Below are positions 15,201-29,371 of a DNA stretch of 64,000 nucleotides, piece after piece; within the stretch, counting starts at the first letter, position 1, and every line of letters begins with the position of its first letter. The notes below the pieces were generated by a model. The model had not been told where the DNA came from. It saw only the letters and a list, made by a program, of their open reading frames with translations, and made no database searches. The stretch spans positions 4,650,001 to 4,714,000 of the forward strand of contig OY292277.1 in NCBI GenBank assembly GCA_958496175.1, in the 5' to 3' direction. Made by a program: the position numbers and the translations under genes. This stretch comes from Sisyra terminalis (Eukaryota; Arthropoda; Insecta; Neuroptera; Sisyridae).

Positions 15201-16606
15201 CAAAGTGACAGAAGAAGTCATTTTTTGTCAAGAAAAAACCATGGGTTAACCATCGTTGATTTTTCACGATATCGACAATTTTCAAAAAAATTTTTTAATG
15301 ATGCCATTCGAAAGTTAACGTCTTTGTGTGCATGCTGTGCAAATTTTTCCACATAAAAATCACGATTAAGGGAGATATCGACGATCAAAGTGACAGAAGA
15401 AGTCATTTTTTGTCAAGAAAAAACCATGGGTTAACCATCGTTGATTTTTCACGAAATCGACAATTTTCAAAAAAAATTTTTATTGATGCCATTCGAAAGT
15501 TAACGTCTTTGTGTTAATGCGTGCACATTTTTCCACATAAAAATCACGATTAAGGGAGATATCGACGATCAAAGTGACAGAAGAAGTCATTTTTTGTCAA
15601 GAAAAAACCATGGGTTAACCATCGTTGATTTTTCACGAAATCGACAATTTTCAAAAAAAATTTTTATTGATGCCATTCGAAAGTTAACGTCTTTGTGGGC
15701 ATGCTGTGCAAATTTTTCCACATAAAAATCACGATTAAGGGAGATATCGACGATCAAAGTGACAGAAGAAGTCATTTTTTGTCAAGAAAAAACCATGGGT
15801 TAACCATCGTTGATTTTTCACGAAATCGACAATTTTCAAAAAAATTTTTTAATGATGCCATTCGAAAGTTAACGTCTTTGTGTGCATGCTGTGCAAATTT
15901 TTCCACATAAAAATTACGATTAAAGGAGATATCGACGATCAAAGTGACAGAAGAAGTCATTTTTTGTCAAGAAAAAACCATGGGTTAACCATCGTTGATT
16001 TTTCACGAAATCGACAATTTTCAAAAAAATTTTTTAATGATGCCATTCGAAAGTTAACGTCTTTGTGTGCATGCTGTGCAAATTTTTCCACATAAAAATC
16101 ACGATTAAGGGAGATATCGACGATCAAAGTGACAGAAGAAGTCATTTTTTGTCAAGAAAAAACCATGGGTTAACCATCGTTGATTTTTCACGAAATCGAC
16201 AATTATCAAAAAAATTTTTTAATGATGCCATTCGAAAGTTAACGTCTTTGTGTGCATGCTGTGCAAATTTTTCCACATAAAAATCACGATTAAGGGAGAT
16301 ATCGACGATCAAAGTGACAGAAGAAGTAATTTTTTGTCAAGAAAAAACCATGGGTTAACCATCGTTGATTTTTCACGAAATCGACAATTTTCAAAAAAAT
16401 TTTTTAATGATGCCATTCGAAAGTTAACGCCTTTGTGTGCATGCTGTGCAAATTTTTCCACATAAAAATCACGATTAAGGGAGATATCGACGATCAAAGT
16501 GACAGAAGAAGTCATTTTTTGTCAAGAAAAAACCATGGGTTAACCATCGTTGATTTTTCACGATATCGACAATTTTCAAAAAAATTTTTTAATGATGCCA
16601 TTCGAT
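9217..16606 (+). repeat. 40-monomer higher-order block, copy 1 (7,390 bp)
   Basis: Every diagnostic variant in this block recurs exactly 7,390 bp downstream. These include three 182-bp monomers (about 10,602, 11,709, 14,851), a GTGTTAATGCGTGCACATTT variant near 15,513, GTGGGCATG near 15,697, ATTACGGGAG near 15,180 and AAAATAACG near 14,250. Forty monomers would be 7,400 bp; three 3-bp deletions and one 1-bp deletion give 7,390. The left limit is set by 9,216 (A) against 16,606 (T). Confidence 0.9.
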
Positions 16607-19600
16607 AGTTAACGTCTTTGTGTGCATGCTGTGCAAATTTTTCCACATAAAAATCACGATTAAGGGAGATATCGACGATCAAAGTGACAGAAGAAGTAAT
16701 TTTTTGTCAAGAAAAAACCATGGGTTAACCATCGTTGATTTTTAACGAAATCGACAATTTTCAAAAAAATTTTTTAATGATGCCATTCGAAAGTTAACGC
16801 CTTTGTGTGCATGCTGTGCAAATTTTTCCACATAAAAATCACGATTAAGGGAGATATCGACGATCAAAGTGACAGAAGAAGTCATTTTTTGTCAAGAAAA
16901 AACCATGGGTTAACCATCGTTGATTTTTCACGATATCGACAATTTTCAAAAAAATTTTTTAATGATGCCATTCGATAGTTAACGTCTTTGTGTGCATGCT
17001 GTGCAAATTTTTCCACATAAAAATCACGATTAAGGGAGATATCGACGATCAAAGTGACAGAAGAAGTCATTTTTTGTCAAGAAAAAACCATGGGTTAACC
17101 ATCGTTGATTTTTCACGAAATCGACAATTTTCAAAAAAATTTTTTAATGATGCCATTCGAAAGTTAACGTCTTTGTGTGCATGCTGTGCAAATTTTTCCA
17201 CATAAAAATCACGATTAAGGGAGATATCGACGATCAAAGTGACAGAAGAAGTAATTTTTTGTCAAGAAAAAACCATGGGTTAACCATCGTTGATTTTTAA
17301 CGAAATCGACAATTTTCAAAAAAATTTTTTAATGATGCCATTCGAAAGTTAACGTCTTTGTGTGCATGCTGTGCAAATTTTTCCACATAAAAATCACGAT
17401 TAAGGGAGATATCGACGATCAAAGTGACAGAAGAAGTAATTTTTTGTCAAGAAAAAACCATGGGTTAACCATCGTTGATTTTTAACGAAATCGACAATTT
17501 TCAAAAAAATTTTTTAATGATGCCATTCGAAAGTTAACGTCTTTGTGTGCATGCTGTGCAAATTTTTCCACATAAAAATCACGATTAAGGGAGATATCGA
17601 CGATCAAAGTGACAGAAGAAGTAATTTTTTGTCAAGAAAAAACCATGGGTTAACCATCGTTGATTTTTCACGAAATCGACAATTTTCAAAAAAATTTTTT
17701 AATGATGCCATTCGAAAGTTAACGTCTTTGTGTGCATGCTGTGCAAATTTTTCCACATAAAAATCACGATTAAGGGAGATATCGACGATCAAAGTGACAG
17801 AAGAAGTCATTTTTTGTCAAGAAAAAACCATGGGTTAACCATCGTTGATTTTTCACGAAATCGACAATTTTCAAAAAAATTTTTTAATGATGCCATTCGA
17901 AAGTTAACGCCTTTGTGTGCATGCTGTGCAAATTTTTCCACATAAAAATCACGATTAAGGGAGATATCGACGATCAAAGTGACAGAAGAAGTCATTTTTT
18001 GTCAAGAAAAAACCATGGGTCCATCGTTGATTTTTCACAATATCGACAATTTTCAAAAAAATTTTTTAATGATGCCATTCGATAGTTAACGTCTTTGTGT
18101 GCATGCTGTGCAAATTTTTCCACATAAAAATCACGATTAAGGGAGATATCGACGATCAAAGTGACAGAAGAAGTCATTTTTTGTCAAGAAAAAACCATGG
18201 GTTAACCATCGTTGATTTTTCACGAAATCGACAATTATCAAAAAAATTTTTTAATGATGCCATTCGAAAGTTAACGTCTTTGTGTGCATGCTGTGCAAAT
18301 TTTTCCACATAAAAATCACGATTAAGGGAGATATCGACGATCAAAGTGACAGAAGAAGTCATTTTTTGTCAAGAAAAAACCATGGGTTAACCATCGTTGA
18401 TTTTTCACGAAATCGACAATTTTCAAAAAAATTTTTTAATGATGCCATTCGAAAGTTAACGCCTTTGTGTGCATGCTGTGCAAATTTTTCCACATAAAAA
18501 TCACGATTAAGGGAGATATCGACGATCAAAGTGACAGAAGAAGTCATTTTTTGTCAAGAAAAAACCATGGGTTAACCATCGTTGATTTTTCACGAAATCG
18601 ACAATTATCAAAAAAATTTTTTAATGATGCCATTCGAAAGTTAACGTCTTTGTGTGCATGCTGTGCAAATTTTTCCACATAAAAATCACGATTAAGGGAG
18701 ATATCGACGATCAAAGTGACAGAAGAAGTAATTTTTTGTCAAGAAAAAACCATGGGTTAACCATCGTTGATTTTTAACGAAATCGACAATTTTCAAAAAA
18801 ATTTTTGAATGATGCCATTCGAAAGTTAACGTCTTTGTGTGCATGCTGTGCAAATTTTTCCACATAAAAATCACGATTAAGGGAGATATCGACGATCAAA
18901 GTGACAGAAGAAGTCATTTTTTGTCAAGAAAAAACCATGGGTTAACCATCGTTGATTTTTCACGAAATCGACAATTTTCAAAAAAATTTTTTAATGATGC
19001 CATTCGAAAGTTAACGCCTTTGTGTGCATGCTGTGCAAATTTTTCCACATAAAAATCACGATTAAGGGAGATATCGACGATCAAAGTGACAGAAGAAGTC
19101 ATTTTTTGTCAAGAAAAAACCATGGGTCCATCGTTGATTTTTCACAATATCGACAATTTTCAAAAAAATTTTTTAATGATGCCATTCGATAGTTAACGTC
19201 TTTGTGTGCATGCTGTGCAAATTTTTCCACATAAAAATCACGATTAAGGGAGATATCGACGATCAAAGTGACAGAAGAAGTCATTTTTTGTCAAGAAAAA
19301 ACCATGGGTTAACCATCGTTGATTTTTCACGATATCGACAATTTTCAAAAAAATTTTTTAATGATGCCATTCGATAGTTAACGTCTTTGTGTGCATGCTG
19401 TGCAAATTTTTCCACATAAAAATCACGATTAAGGGAGATATCGACGATCAAAGTGACAGAAGAAGTCATTTTTTGTCAAGAAAAAACCATGGGTTAACCA
19501 TCGTTGATTTTTCACGAAATCGACAATTATCAAAAAAATTTTTTAATGATGCCATTCGAAAGTTAACGTCTTTGTGTGCATGCTGTGCAAATTTTTCCAC

Positions 19601-22600
19601 ATAAAAATCACGATTAAGGGAGATATCGACGATCAAAGTGACAGAAGAAGTAATTTTTTGTCAAGAAAAAACCATGGGTTAACCATCGTTGATTTTTCAC
19701 GAAATCGACAATTTTCAAAAAAATTTTTTAATGATGCCATTCGAAAGTTAACGTCTTTGTGTGCATGCTGTGCAAATTTTTCCACATAAAAATCACGATT
19801 AAGGGAGATATCGACGATCAAAGTGACAGAAGAAGTCATTTTTTGTCAAGAAAAAACCATGGGTTAACCATCGTTGATTTTTCACGAAATCGACAATTTT
19901 CAAAAAAATTTTTTAATGATGCCATTCGAAAGTTAACGCCTTTGTGTGCATGCTGTGCAAATTTTTCCACATAAAAATCACGATTAAGGGAGATATCGAC
20001 GATCAAAGTGACAGAAGAAGTCATTTTTTGTCAAGAAAAAACCATGGGTTAACCATCGTTGATTTTTCACGAAATCGACAATTATCAAAAAAATTTTTTA
20101 ATGATGCCATTCGAAAGTTAACGTCTTTGTGTGCATGCTGTGCAAATTTTTCCACATAAAAATCACGATTAAGGGAGATATCGACGATCAAAGTGACAGA
20201 AGAAGTAATTTTTTGTCAAGAAAAAACCATGGGTTAACCATCGTTGATTTTTAACGAAATCGACAATTTTCAAAAAAATTTTTTAATGATGCCATTCGAA
20301 AGTTAACGTCTTTGTGTGCATGCTGTGCAAATTTTTCCACATAAAAATCACGATTAAGGGAGATATCGACGATCAAAGTGACAGAAGAAGTAATTTTTTG
20401 TCAAGAAAAAACCATGGGTTAACCATCGTTGATTTTTAACGAAATCGACAATTTTCAAAAAAATTTTTTAATGATGCCATTCGAAAGTTAACGTCTTTGT
20501 GTGCATGCTGTGCAAATTTTTCCACATAAAAATCACGATTAAGGGAGATATCGACGATCAAAGTGACAGAAGAAGTAATTTTTTGTCAAGAAAAAACCAT
20601 GGGTTAACCATCGTTGATTTTTAACGAAATCGACAATTTTCAAAAAAATTTTTTAATGATGCCATTCGAAAGTTAACGTCTTTGTGTGCATGCTGTGCAA
20701 ATTTTTCCACATAAAAATCACGATTAAGGGAGATATCGACGATCAAAGTGACAGAAGAAGTCATTTTTTGTCAAGAAAAAACCATGGGTTAACCATCGTT
20801 GATTTTTCACAATATCGACAATTTTCAAAAAAATTTTTTAATGATGCCATTCGATAGTTAACGTCTTTGTGTGCATGCTGTGCAAATTTTTCCACATAAA
20901 AATCACGATTAAGGGAGATATCGACGATCAAAGTGACAGAAGAAGTCATTTTTTGTCAAGAAAAAACCATGGGTTAACCATCGTTGATCTTTCACGAAAT
21001 CGACAATTTTCAAAAAAATTTTTTAATGATGCCATTCGAAAGTTAACGTCTTTGTGTGCATGCTGTGCAAATTTTTCCACATAAAAATCACGATTAAGGG
21101 AGATATCGACGATCAAAGTGACAGAAGAAGTCATTTTTTGTCAAGAAAAAACCATGGGTTAACCATCGTTGATTTTTCACGAAATCGACAATTTTCAAAA
21201 AAATTTTTTAATGATGCCATTCGAAAGTTAACGCCTTTGTGTGCATGCTGTGCAAATTTTTCCACATAAAAATCACGATTAAGGGAGATATCGACGATCA
21301 AAGTGACAGAAGAAGTCATTTTTTGTCAAGAAAAAACCATGGGTTAACCATCGTTGATTTTTCACGATATCGACAATTTTCAAAAAAATTTTTTAATGAT
21401 GCCATTCGAAAGTTAACGTCTTTGTGTGCATGCTGTGCAAATTTTTCCACATAAAAATCACGATTAAGGGAGATATCGACGATCAAAGTGACAGAAGAAG
21501 TCATTTTTTGTCAAGAAAAAACCATGGGTTAACCATCGTTGATTTTTCACGAAATCGACAATTTTCAAAAAAAATTTTTATTGATGCCATTCGAAAGTTA
21601 ACATCTTTGTGTGCATGCTGTGCAAATTTTTCCACATAAAAATAACGATTAAGGGAGATATCGACGATCAAAGTGACAGAAGAAGTCATTTTTTGTCAAG
21701 AAAAAACCATGGGTTAACCATCGTTAATTTTTCACGAAATCGACAATTTTCAAAAAAATTTTTTAATGATGCCATTCGAAAGTTAACGTCTTTGTGTGCA
21801 TGCTGTGCAAATTTTTCCACATAAAAATCACGATTAAGGGAGATATCGACGATCAAAGTGACAGAAGAAGTCATTTTTTGTCAAGAAAAAACCATGGGTT
21901 AACCATCGTTGATTTTTCACGAAGTCGACAATTTTCAAAAAAATTTTTTAATGATGCCATTCGAAAGTTAACGTCTTTGTGTGCATGCTGTGCAAATTTT
22001 TCCACATAAAAATCACGATTAAGGGAGATATCGACGATCAAAGTGACAGAAGAAGTCATTTTTTGTCAAGAAAAAACCATGGGTTAACCATCGTTGATTT
22101 TTCACGAAATCGACAATTATCAAAAAAATTTTTTAATGATGCCATTCGAAAGTTAACGCCTTTGTGTGCATGCTGTGCAAATTTTTCCACATAAAAATCA
22201 CGATTAAGGGAGATATCGACGATCAAAGTGACAGAAGAAGTCATTTTTTGTCAAGAAAAAACCATGGGTCCATCGTTGATTTTTCACAATATCGACAATT
22301 TTCAAAAAAATTTTTTAATGATGCCATTCGATAGTTAACGTCTTTGTGTGCATGCTGTGCAAATTTTTCCACATAAAAATCACGATTAAGGGAGATATCG
22401 ACGATCAAAGTGACAGAAGAAGTCATTTTTTGTCAAGAAAAAACCATGGGTTAACCATCGTTGATTTTTCACGAAATCGACAATTTTCAAAAAAATTTTT
22501 TAATGATGCCATTCGAAAGTTAACGCCTTTGTGTGCATGCTGTGCAAATTTTTCCACATAAAAATCACGATTACGGGAGATATCGACGATCAAAGTGACA

Positions 22601-23996
22601 GAAGAAGTCATTTTTTGTCAAGAAAAAACCATGGGTTAACCATCGTTGATTTTTCACGATATCGACAATTTTCAAAAAAATTTTTTAATGATGCCATTCG
22701 AAAGTTAACGTCTTTGTGTGCATGCTGTGCAAATTTTTCCACATAAAAATCACGATTAAGGGAGATATCGACGATCAAAGTGACAGAAGAAGTCATTTTT
22801 TGTCAAGAAAAAACCATGGGTTAACCATCGTTGATTTTTCACGAAATCGACAATTTTCAAAAAAAATTTTTATTGATGCCATTCGAAAGTTAACGTCTTT
22901 GTGTTAATGCGTGCACATTTTTCCACATAAAAATCACGATTAAGGGAGATATCGACGATCAAAGTGACAGAAGAAGTCATTTTTTGTCAAGAAAAAACCA
23001 TGGGTTAACCATCGTTGATTTTTCACGAAATCGACAATTTTCAAAAAAAATTTTTATTGATGCCATTCGAAAGTTAACGTCTTTGTGGGCATGCTGTGCA
23101 AATTTTTCCACATAAAAATCACGATTAAGGGAGATATCGACGATCAAAGTGACAGAAGAAGTCATTTTTTGTCAAGAAAAAACCATGGGTTAACCATCGT
23201 TGATTTTTCACGAAATCGACAATTTTCAAAAAAATTTTTTAATGATGCCATTCGAAAGTTAACGTCTTTGTGTGCATGCTGTGCAAATTTTTCCACATAA
23301 AAATTACGATTAAAGGAGATATCGACGATCAAAGTGACAGAAGAAGTCATTTTTTGTCAAGAAAAAACCATGGGTTAACCATCGTTGATTTTTCACGAAA
23401 TCGACAATTTTCAAAAAAATTTTTTAATGATGCCATTCGAAAGTTAACGTCTTTGTGTGCATGCTGTGCAAATTTTTCCACATAAAAATCACGATTAAGG
23501 GAGATATCGACGATCAAAGTGACAGAAGAAGTCATTTTTTGTCAAGAAAAAACCATGGGTTAACCATCGTTGATTTTTCACGAAATCGACAATTATCAAA
23601 AAAATTTTTTAATGATGCCATTCGAAAGTTAACGTCTTTGTGTGCATGCTGTGCAAATTTTTCCACATAAAAATCACGATTAAGGGAGATATCGACGATC
23701 AAAGTGACAGAAGAAGTAATTTTTTGTCAAGAAAAAACCATGGGTTAACCATCGTTGATTTTTCACGAAATCGACAATTTTCAAAAAAATTTTTTAATGA
23801 TGCCATTCGAAAGTTAACGCCTTTGTGTGCATGCTGTGCAAATTTTTCCACATAAAAATCACGATTAAGGGAGATATCGACGATCAAAGTGACAGAAGAA
23901 GTCATTTTTTGTCAAGAAAAAACCATGGGTTAACCATCGTTGATTTTTCACGATATCGACAATTTTCAAAAAAATTTTTTAATGATGCCATTCGAT
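16607..23996 (+). repeat. 40-monomer higher-order block, copy 2 (7,390 bp)
   Basis: This is the second tandem copy of the preceding block; I found no difference between the two. The match to the start of the block continues for another 91 bp, to about 24,087, where 24,088 (C) differs from 16,698 and 9,308 (A). That is what a tandem duplication made inside a partly periodic array would leave. An assembly duplication could give the same picture. Confidence 0.9.
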
Positions 23997-25199
23997 AGTT
24001 AACGTCTTTGTGTGCATGCTGTGCAAATTTTTCCACATAAAAATCACGATTAAGGGAGATATCGACGATCAAAGTGACAGAAGAAGTCATTTTTTGTCAA
24101 GAAAAAACCATGGGTTAACCATCGTTGATTTTTCACGAAATCGACAATTATCAAAAAAATTTTTTAATGATGCCATTCGAAAGTTAACGTCTTTGTGTGC
24201 ATGCTGTGCAAATTTTTCCACATAAAAATCACGATTAAGGGAGATATCGACGATCAAAGTGACAGAAGAAGTAATTTTTTGTCAAGAAAAAACCATGGGT
24301 TAACCATCGTTGATTTTTCACGAAATCGACAATTTTCAAAAAAATTTTTTAATGATGCCATTCGAAAGTTAACGTCTTTGTGTGCATGCTGTGCAAATTT
24401 TTCCACATAAAAATCACGATTAAGGGAGATATCGACGATCAAAGTGACAGAAGAAGTCATTTTTTGTCAAGAAAAAACCATGGGTTAACCATCGTTGATT
24501 TTTCACGAAATCGACAATTTTCAAAAAAAATTTTTAATGATGCCATTCGAAAGTTAACGTCTTTGTGTGCATGCTGTGCAAATTTTTCCACATAAAAATC
24601 ACGATTAAGGGAGATATCGACGATCAAAGTGACAGAAGAAGTCATTTTTTGTCAAGAAAAAACCATGGGTTAACCATCGTTGATTTTTCACGAAATCGAC
24701 AATTTTCAAAAAAATTTTTTAATGATGCCATTCGAAAGTTAACGTCTTTGTGTGCATGCTGTGCAAATTTTTCCACATAAAAATCACGATTAAGGGAGAT
24801 ATCGACGATCAAAGTGACAGAAGAAGTCATTTTTTGTCAAGAAAAAACCATGGGTTAACCATCGTTGATTTTTCACGAAATCGACAATTTTCAAAAAAAT
24901 TTTTTAATGATGCCATTCGAAAGTTAACGTCTTTGTGTGCATGCTGTGCAAATTTTTCCACATAAAAATCACGATTAAGGGAGATATCGACGATCAAAGT
25001 GACAGAAGAAGTCATTTTTTGTCAAGAAAAAACCATGGGTTAACCATCGTTGATTTTTCACGAAATCGACAATTTTCAAAAAAATTTTTAATGATGCCAT
25101 TCGAAAGTTAACGTCTTTGTGTGCATGCTGTGCAAATTTTTCCACATAAAAATCACGATTAAGGGAGATATCGACGATCAAAGTGACAGAAGAAGTCAT

Positions 25200-28100
25200 T
25201 TTTTGTCAAGAAAAAAACCATGGGTTAACCATCGTTGATTTTTCACGAAATCGACAATTTTCAAAAAAATTTTTAATGATGCCATTCGAAAGTTAACGTC
25301 TTTGTGTGCATGCTGTGCAAATTTTTCCACATAAAAATCACGATTAAGGGAGATATCGACGATCAAAGTGACAGAAGAAGTCATTTTTTGTCAAGAAAAA
25401 ACCATGGGTTAACCATCGTTGATTTTTCACGAAGTCGACAATTTTCAAAAAAAATTTTTTAATGATGCCATTCGAAAGTTAACGTCTTTGTGTGCATGCT
25501 GTGCAAATTTTTCCACATAAAAATCACGATTAAGGGAGATATCGACGATCAAAGTGACAGAAGAAGTCATTTTTTGTCAAGAAAAAACCATGGGTTAACC
25601 ATCGTTGATTTTTCACGAAATCGACAATTTTCAAAAAAATTTTTTAATGATGCCATTCGAAAGTTAACGTCTTTGTGTGCATGCTGTGCAAATTTTTCCA
25701 CATAAAAATCACGATTAAGAGGAGATATCGACGATCAAAGTGACAGAAGAAGTCATTTTTTGTCAAGAAAAAACCATGGGTTAACCATCGTTGATTTTTC
25801 ACGAAATCGACAATTTTCAAAAAATTTTTAATGATGCCATTCGAAAGTTAACGTCTTTGTGTGCATGCTGTGCAAATTTTTCCACATAAAAATCACGATT
25901 AAGGGAGATATCGACGATCAAAGTGACAGAAGAAGTCATTTTTTGTCAAGAAAAAACCATGGGTTAACCATCGTTGATTTTTCACGAAATCGACAATTTT
26001 CAAAAAAATTTTTTAATGATGCCATTCGAAAGTTAACGTCTTTGTGTGCATGCTGTGCAAATTTTTCCACATAAAAATCACGATTAAGGGAGATATCGAC
26101 GATCAAAGTGACAGAAGAAGTCATTTTTTGTCAAGAAAAAACCATGGGTTAACCATCGTTGATTTTTCACGAAATCGACAATTTTCAAAAAAATTTTTTA
26201 ATGATGCCATTCGAAAGTTAACGTCTTTGTGTGCATTGCTGTGCAAATTTTTCCACATAAAAATCACGATTAAGGGAGATATCGACGATCAAAGTGACAA
26301 AAGAAGTCATTTTTGTCAAGAAAAAACCATGGGTTAACCATCGTTGATTTTTCACGAAATCGACAATTTTCAAAAAAAATTTTTTAATGATGCCATTCGA
26401 AAGTTAACGTCTTTGTGTGCATGCTGTGCAAATTTTTCCACATAAAAATCACGATAAAGGGAGATATCGACGATCAAAGTGACAGAAGAAGTCATTTTTT
26501 GTCAAGAAAAAACCATGGGTTAACCATCGTTGATTTTTCACGAAGTCGACAATTTTCAAAAAAATTTTTAATGATGCCATTCGAAAGTTAACGTCTTTGT
26601 GTGCATGCTGTGCAAATTTTTCCACATAAAAATCACGATTAAGGGAGATATCGACGATCAAAGTGACAGAAGAAGTCATTTTTTGTCAAGAAAAAACCAT
26701 GGGTTAACCATCGTTGATTTTTCACGAAATCGACAATTTTCAAAAAAATTTTTTATGATGCCATTCGAAAGTTAACGTCTTTGTGTGCATGCTGTGCAAA
26801 TTTTTCCACATAAAAATCACGATTAAGGGAGATATCGACGATCAAAGTGACAGAAGAAGTCATTTTTTGTCAAGAAAAAACCATGGGTTAACCATCGTTG
26901 ATTTTTCACGAAATCGACAATTTTCAAAAAAAATTTTTAATGATGCCATTCGAAAGTTAACGTCATTGTGTGCATGCTGTGCAAATTTTTCCACATAAAA
27001 ATCACGATTAAGGGAGATATCGACGATCAAAGTGACAGAAGAAGTCATTTTTGTCAAGAAAAAAACCATGGTTAACCATCGTTGATTTTTCACGAAATCG
27101 ACAATTTTCAAAAAAAATTTTTAATGATGCCATTTCGAAAGTTAACGTCTTGTGTGCATGCTGTGCAAATTTTTCCACATAAAAATCACGATTAAGGGAG
27201 ATATCGACGATCAAGTGACAGAAGAAGTCATTTTTTGTCAAGAAAAAACCATGGGTTAACCATCGTTGATTTTTCACGAATCGACATTTTCAAAAAATTT
27301 TTAATGATGCCATTCGAAAGTTAACGTCTTTGTGTGCATGCTGTGCAAATTTTTCCACATAAAAATCACGATTAAGGGAGATATCGACGATCAAAGTGAC
27401 AGAAGAAGTCATTTTTTGTCAAGAAAAAACCATGGGTTAACCATCGTTGATTTTTCACGAAATCGACAATTTTCAAAAAAATTTTTTAATGATGCCATTC
27501 GAAAGTTAACGTCTTTGTGTGCATGCTGTGCAAATTTTTCCACATAAAAATCACGATTAAGGGAGATATCGACGATCAAAGTGACAGAAGAAGTCATTTT
27601 TTGTCAAGAAAAAACCATGGGTTAACCATCGTTGATTTTTCACGAAATCGACAATTTTCAAAAAAATTTTTTAATGATGCCATTCGAAAGTTAACGTCTT
27701 TGTGTGCATGCTGTGCAAATTTTTTCCACATAAAAATCACGATTAAGGGAGATATCGACGATCAAAGTGACAGAAGAAGTCATTTTTTGTCAAGAAAAAC
27801 CATGGGTTAACCATCGTTGATTTTTCACGAAATCGACAATTTTCAAAAAAATTTTTTAATGATGCCATTCGAAAGTTAACGTCTTTGTGTGCATGCTGTG
27901 CAAATTTTTCCACATAAAAATCACGATTAAGGGAGATATCGACGATCAAAGTGACAGAAGAAGTCATTTTTTGTCAAGAAAAAACCATGGGTTAACCATC
28001 GTTGATTTTTCACGAAATCGACAATTTTCAAAAAAATTTTTTAATGATGCCATTCGAAAGTTAACGTCTTTGTGTGCATGCTGTGCAAATTTTTCCACAT

Positions 28101-29330
28101 AAAAATCACGATTAAGGGAGTATCGACGATCAAAGTGACAGAAGAAGTCATTTTTTGTCAAGAAAAAACCATGGGTTAACCATCGTTGATTTTTCACGAA
28201 ATCGACAATTTTCAAAAAAATTTTTTAATGATGCCATTCGAAAGTTAACGTCTTTGTGTGCATGCTGTGCAAATTTTTTCCACATAAAAATCACGATTAA
28301 GGGAGATATCGACGATCAAAGTGACAGAAGAAGTCATTTTTGTCAAGAAAAAAACCATGGGTTAACCATCGTTGATTTTTCACGAAATCGACAATTTTCA
28401 AAAAAATTTTTTAATGATGCCATTCGAAAGTTAACGTCTTTGTGTGCATGCTGTGCAAATTTTTCCACATAAAAATCACGATTAAGGGAGATATCGACGA
28501 TCAAAGTGACAGAAGAAGTCATTTTTTGTCAAGAAAAAACCATGGGTTAACCATCGTTGATTTTTCACGAAATCGACAATTTTCAAAAAAATTTTTTAAT
28601 GATGCCATTCGAAAGTTAACGTCTTTGTGTGCATGCTGTGCAAATTTTTCCACATAAAAAATCACGATTAAGGGAGATATCGACGATCAAAGTGACAGAA
28701 GAAGTCATTTTTTGTCAAGAAAAAACCATGGGTTAACCATCGTTGATTTTTCACGAAATCGACAATTTTCAAAAAAATTTTTTAATGATGCCATTCGAAA
28801 GTTAACGTCTTTGTGTGCATGCTGTGCAAATTTTTCCACATAAAAAATCACGATTAAGGGAGATATCGACGATCAAAGTGACAGAAGAAGTCATTTTTTG
28901 TCAAGAAAAAACCATGGGTTAACATCGTTGATTTTTCACGAAATCGACAATTTTCAAAAAAATTTTTTAATGATGCCATTCGAAAGTTAACGTCTTTGTG
29001 TGCATGCTGTGCAAAGTTTTTCCACATAAAAATCACGATTAAGGGAGATATCGACCGATCAAAGTGACAGAGAAGTCATTTTTGTAAGAAAAAACCATGG
29101 GTTAACCATCGTTGATTTTTCACGAAATCGACAATTTTCAAAAAAATTTTTTAATGATGCCATTCGAAAGTTAACGTCTTTTGAGCTGTGCATGCTGTGC
29201 AAATTTTTCCACATAAAATCACTGATTAAGGGAGATATCGGACGATCAAAGTGACAGAAGAAGTCATTTTTTGTCAAGAAAAAACCATGGGTTAACCATC
29301 GTTGATTTTTCACGAAATCGACAATTTTCA
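25200..29330 (+). repeat. Satellite segment with many private one-base indels
   Basis: Monomers here keep the consensus but carry scattered single-base gains and losses not shared with other monomers. Examples are a 7-A run near 25,210, GCATTGCTG near 26,235, a 5-T run near 26,312, ATTTCGAAAG near 27,133, GATCAAGTGAC near 27,212, GGGAGTATCG near 28,119, TCGACCGATC near 29,053 and TTTGTAAGAA near 29,083. Many fall in homopolymers. Elsewhere in the array, variants recur in several monomers. Either the stretch is poorly homogenised or its bases are of lower quality. Confidence 0.8.
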
Positions 29331-29371
29331 AAAAAATTTTCTAATGATGCCATTCGAAAGTTAACGTCTTT

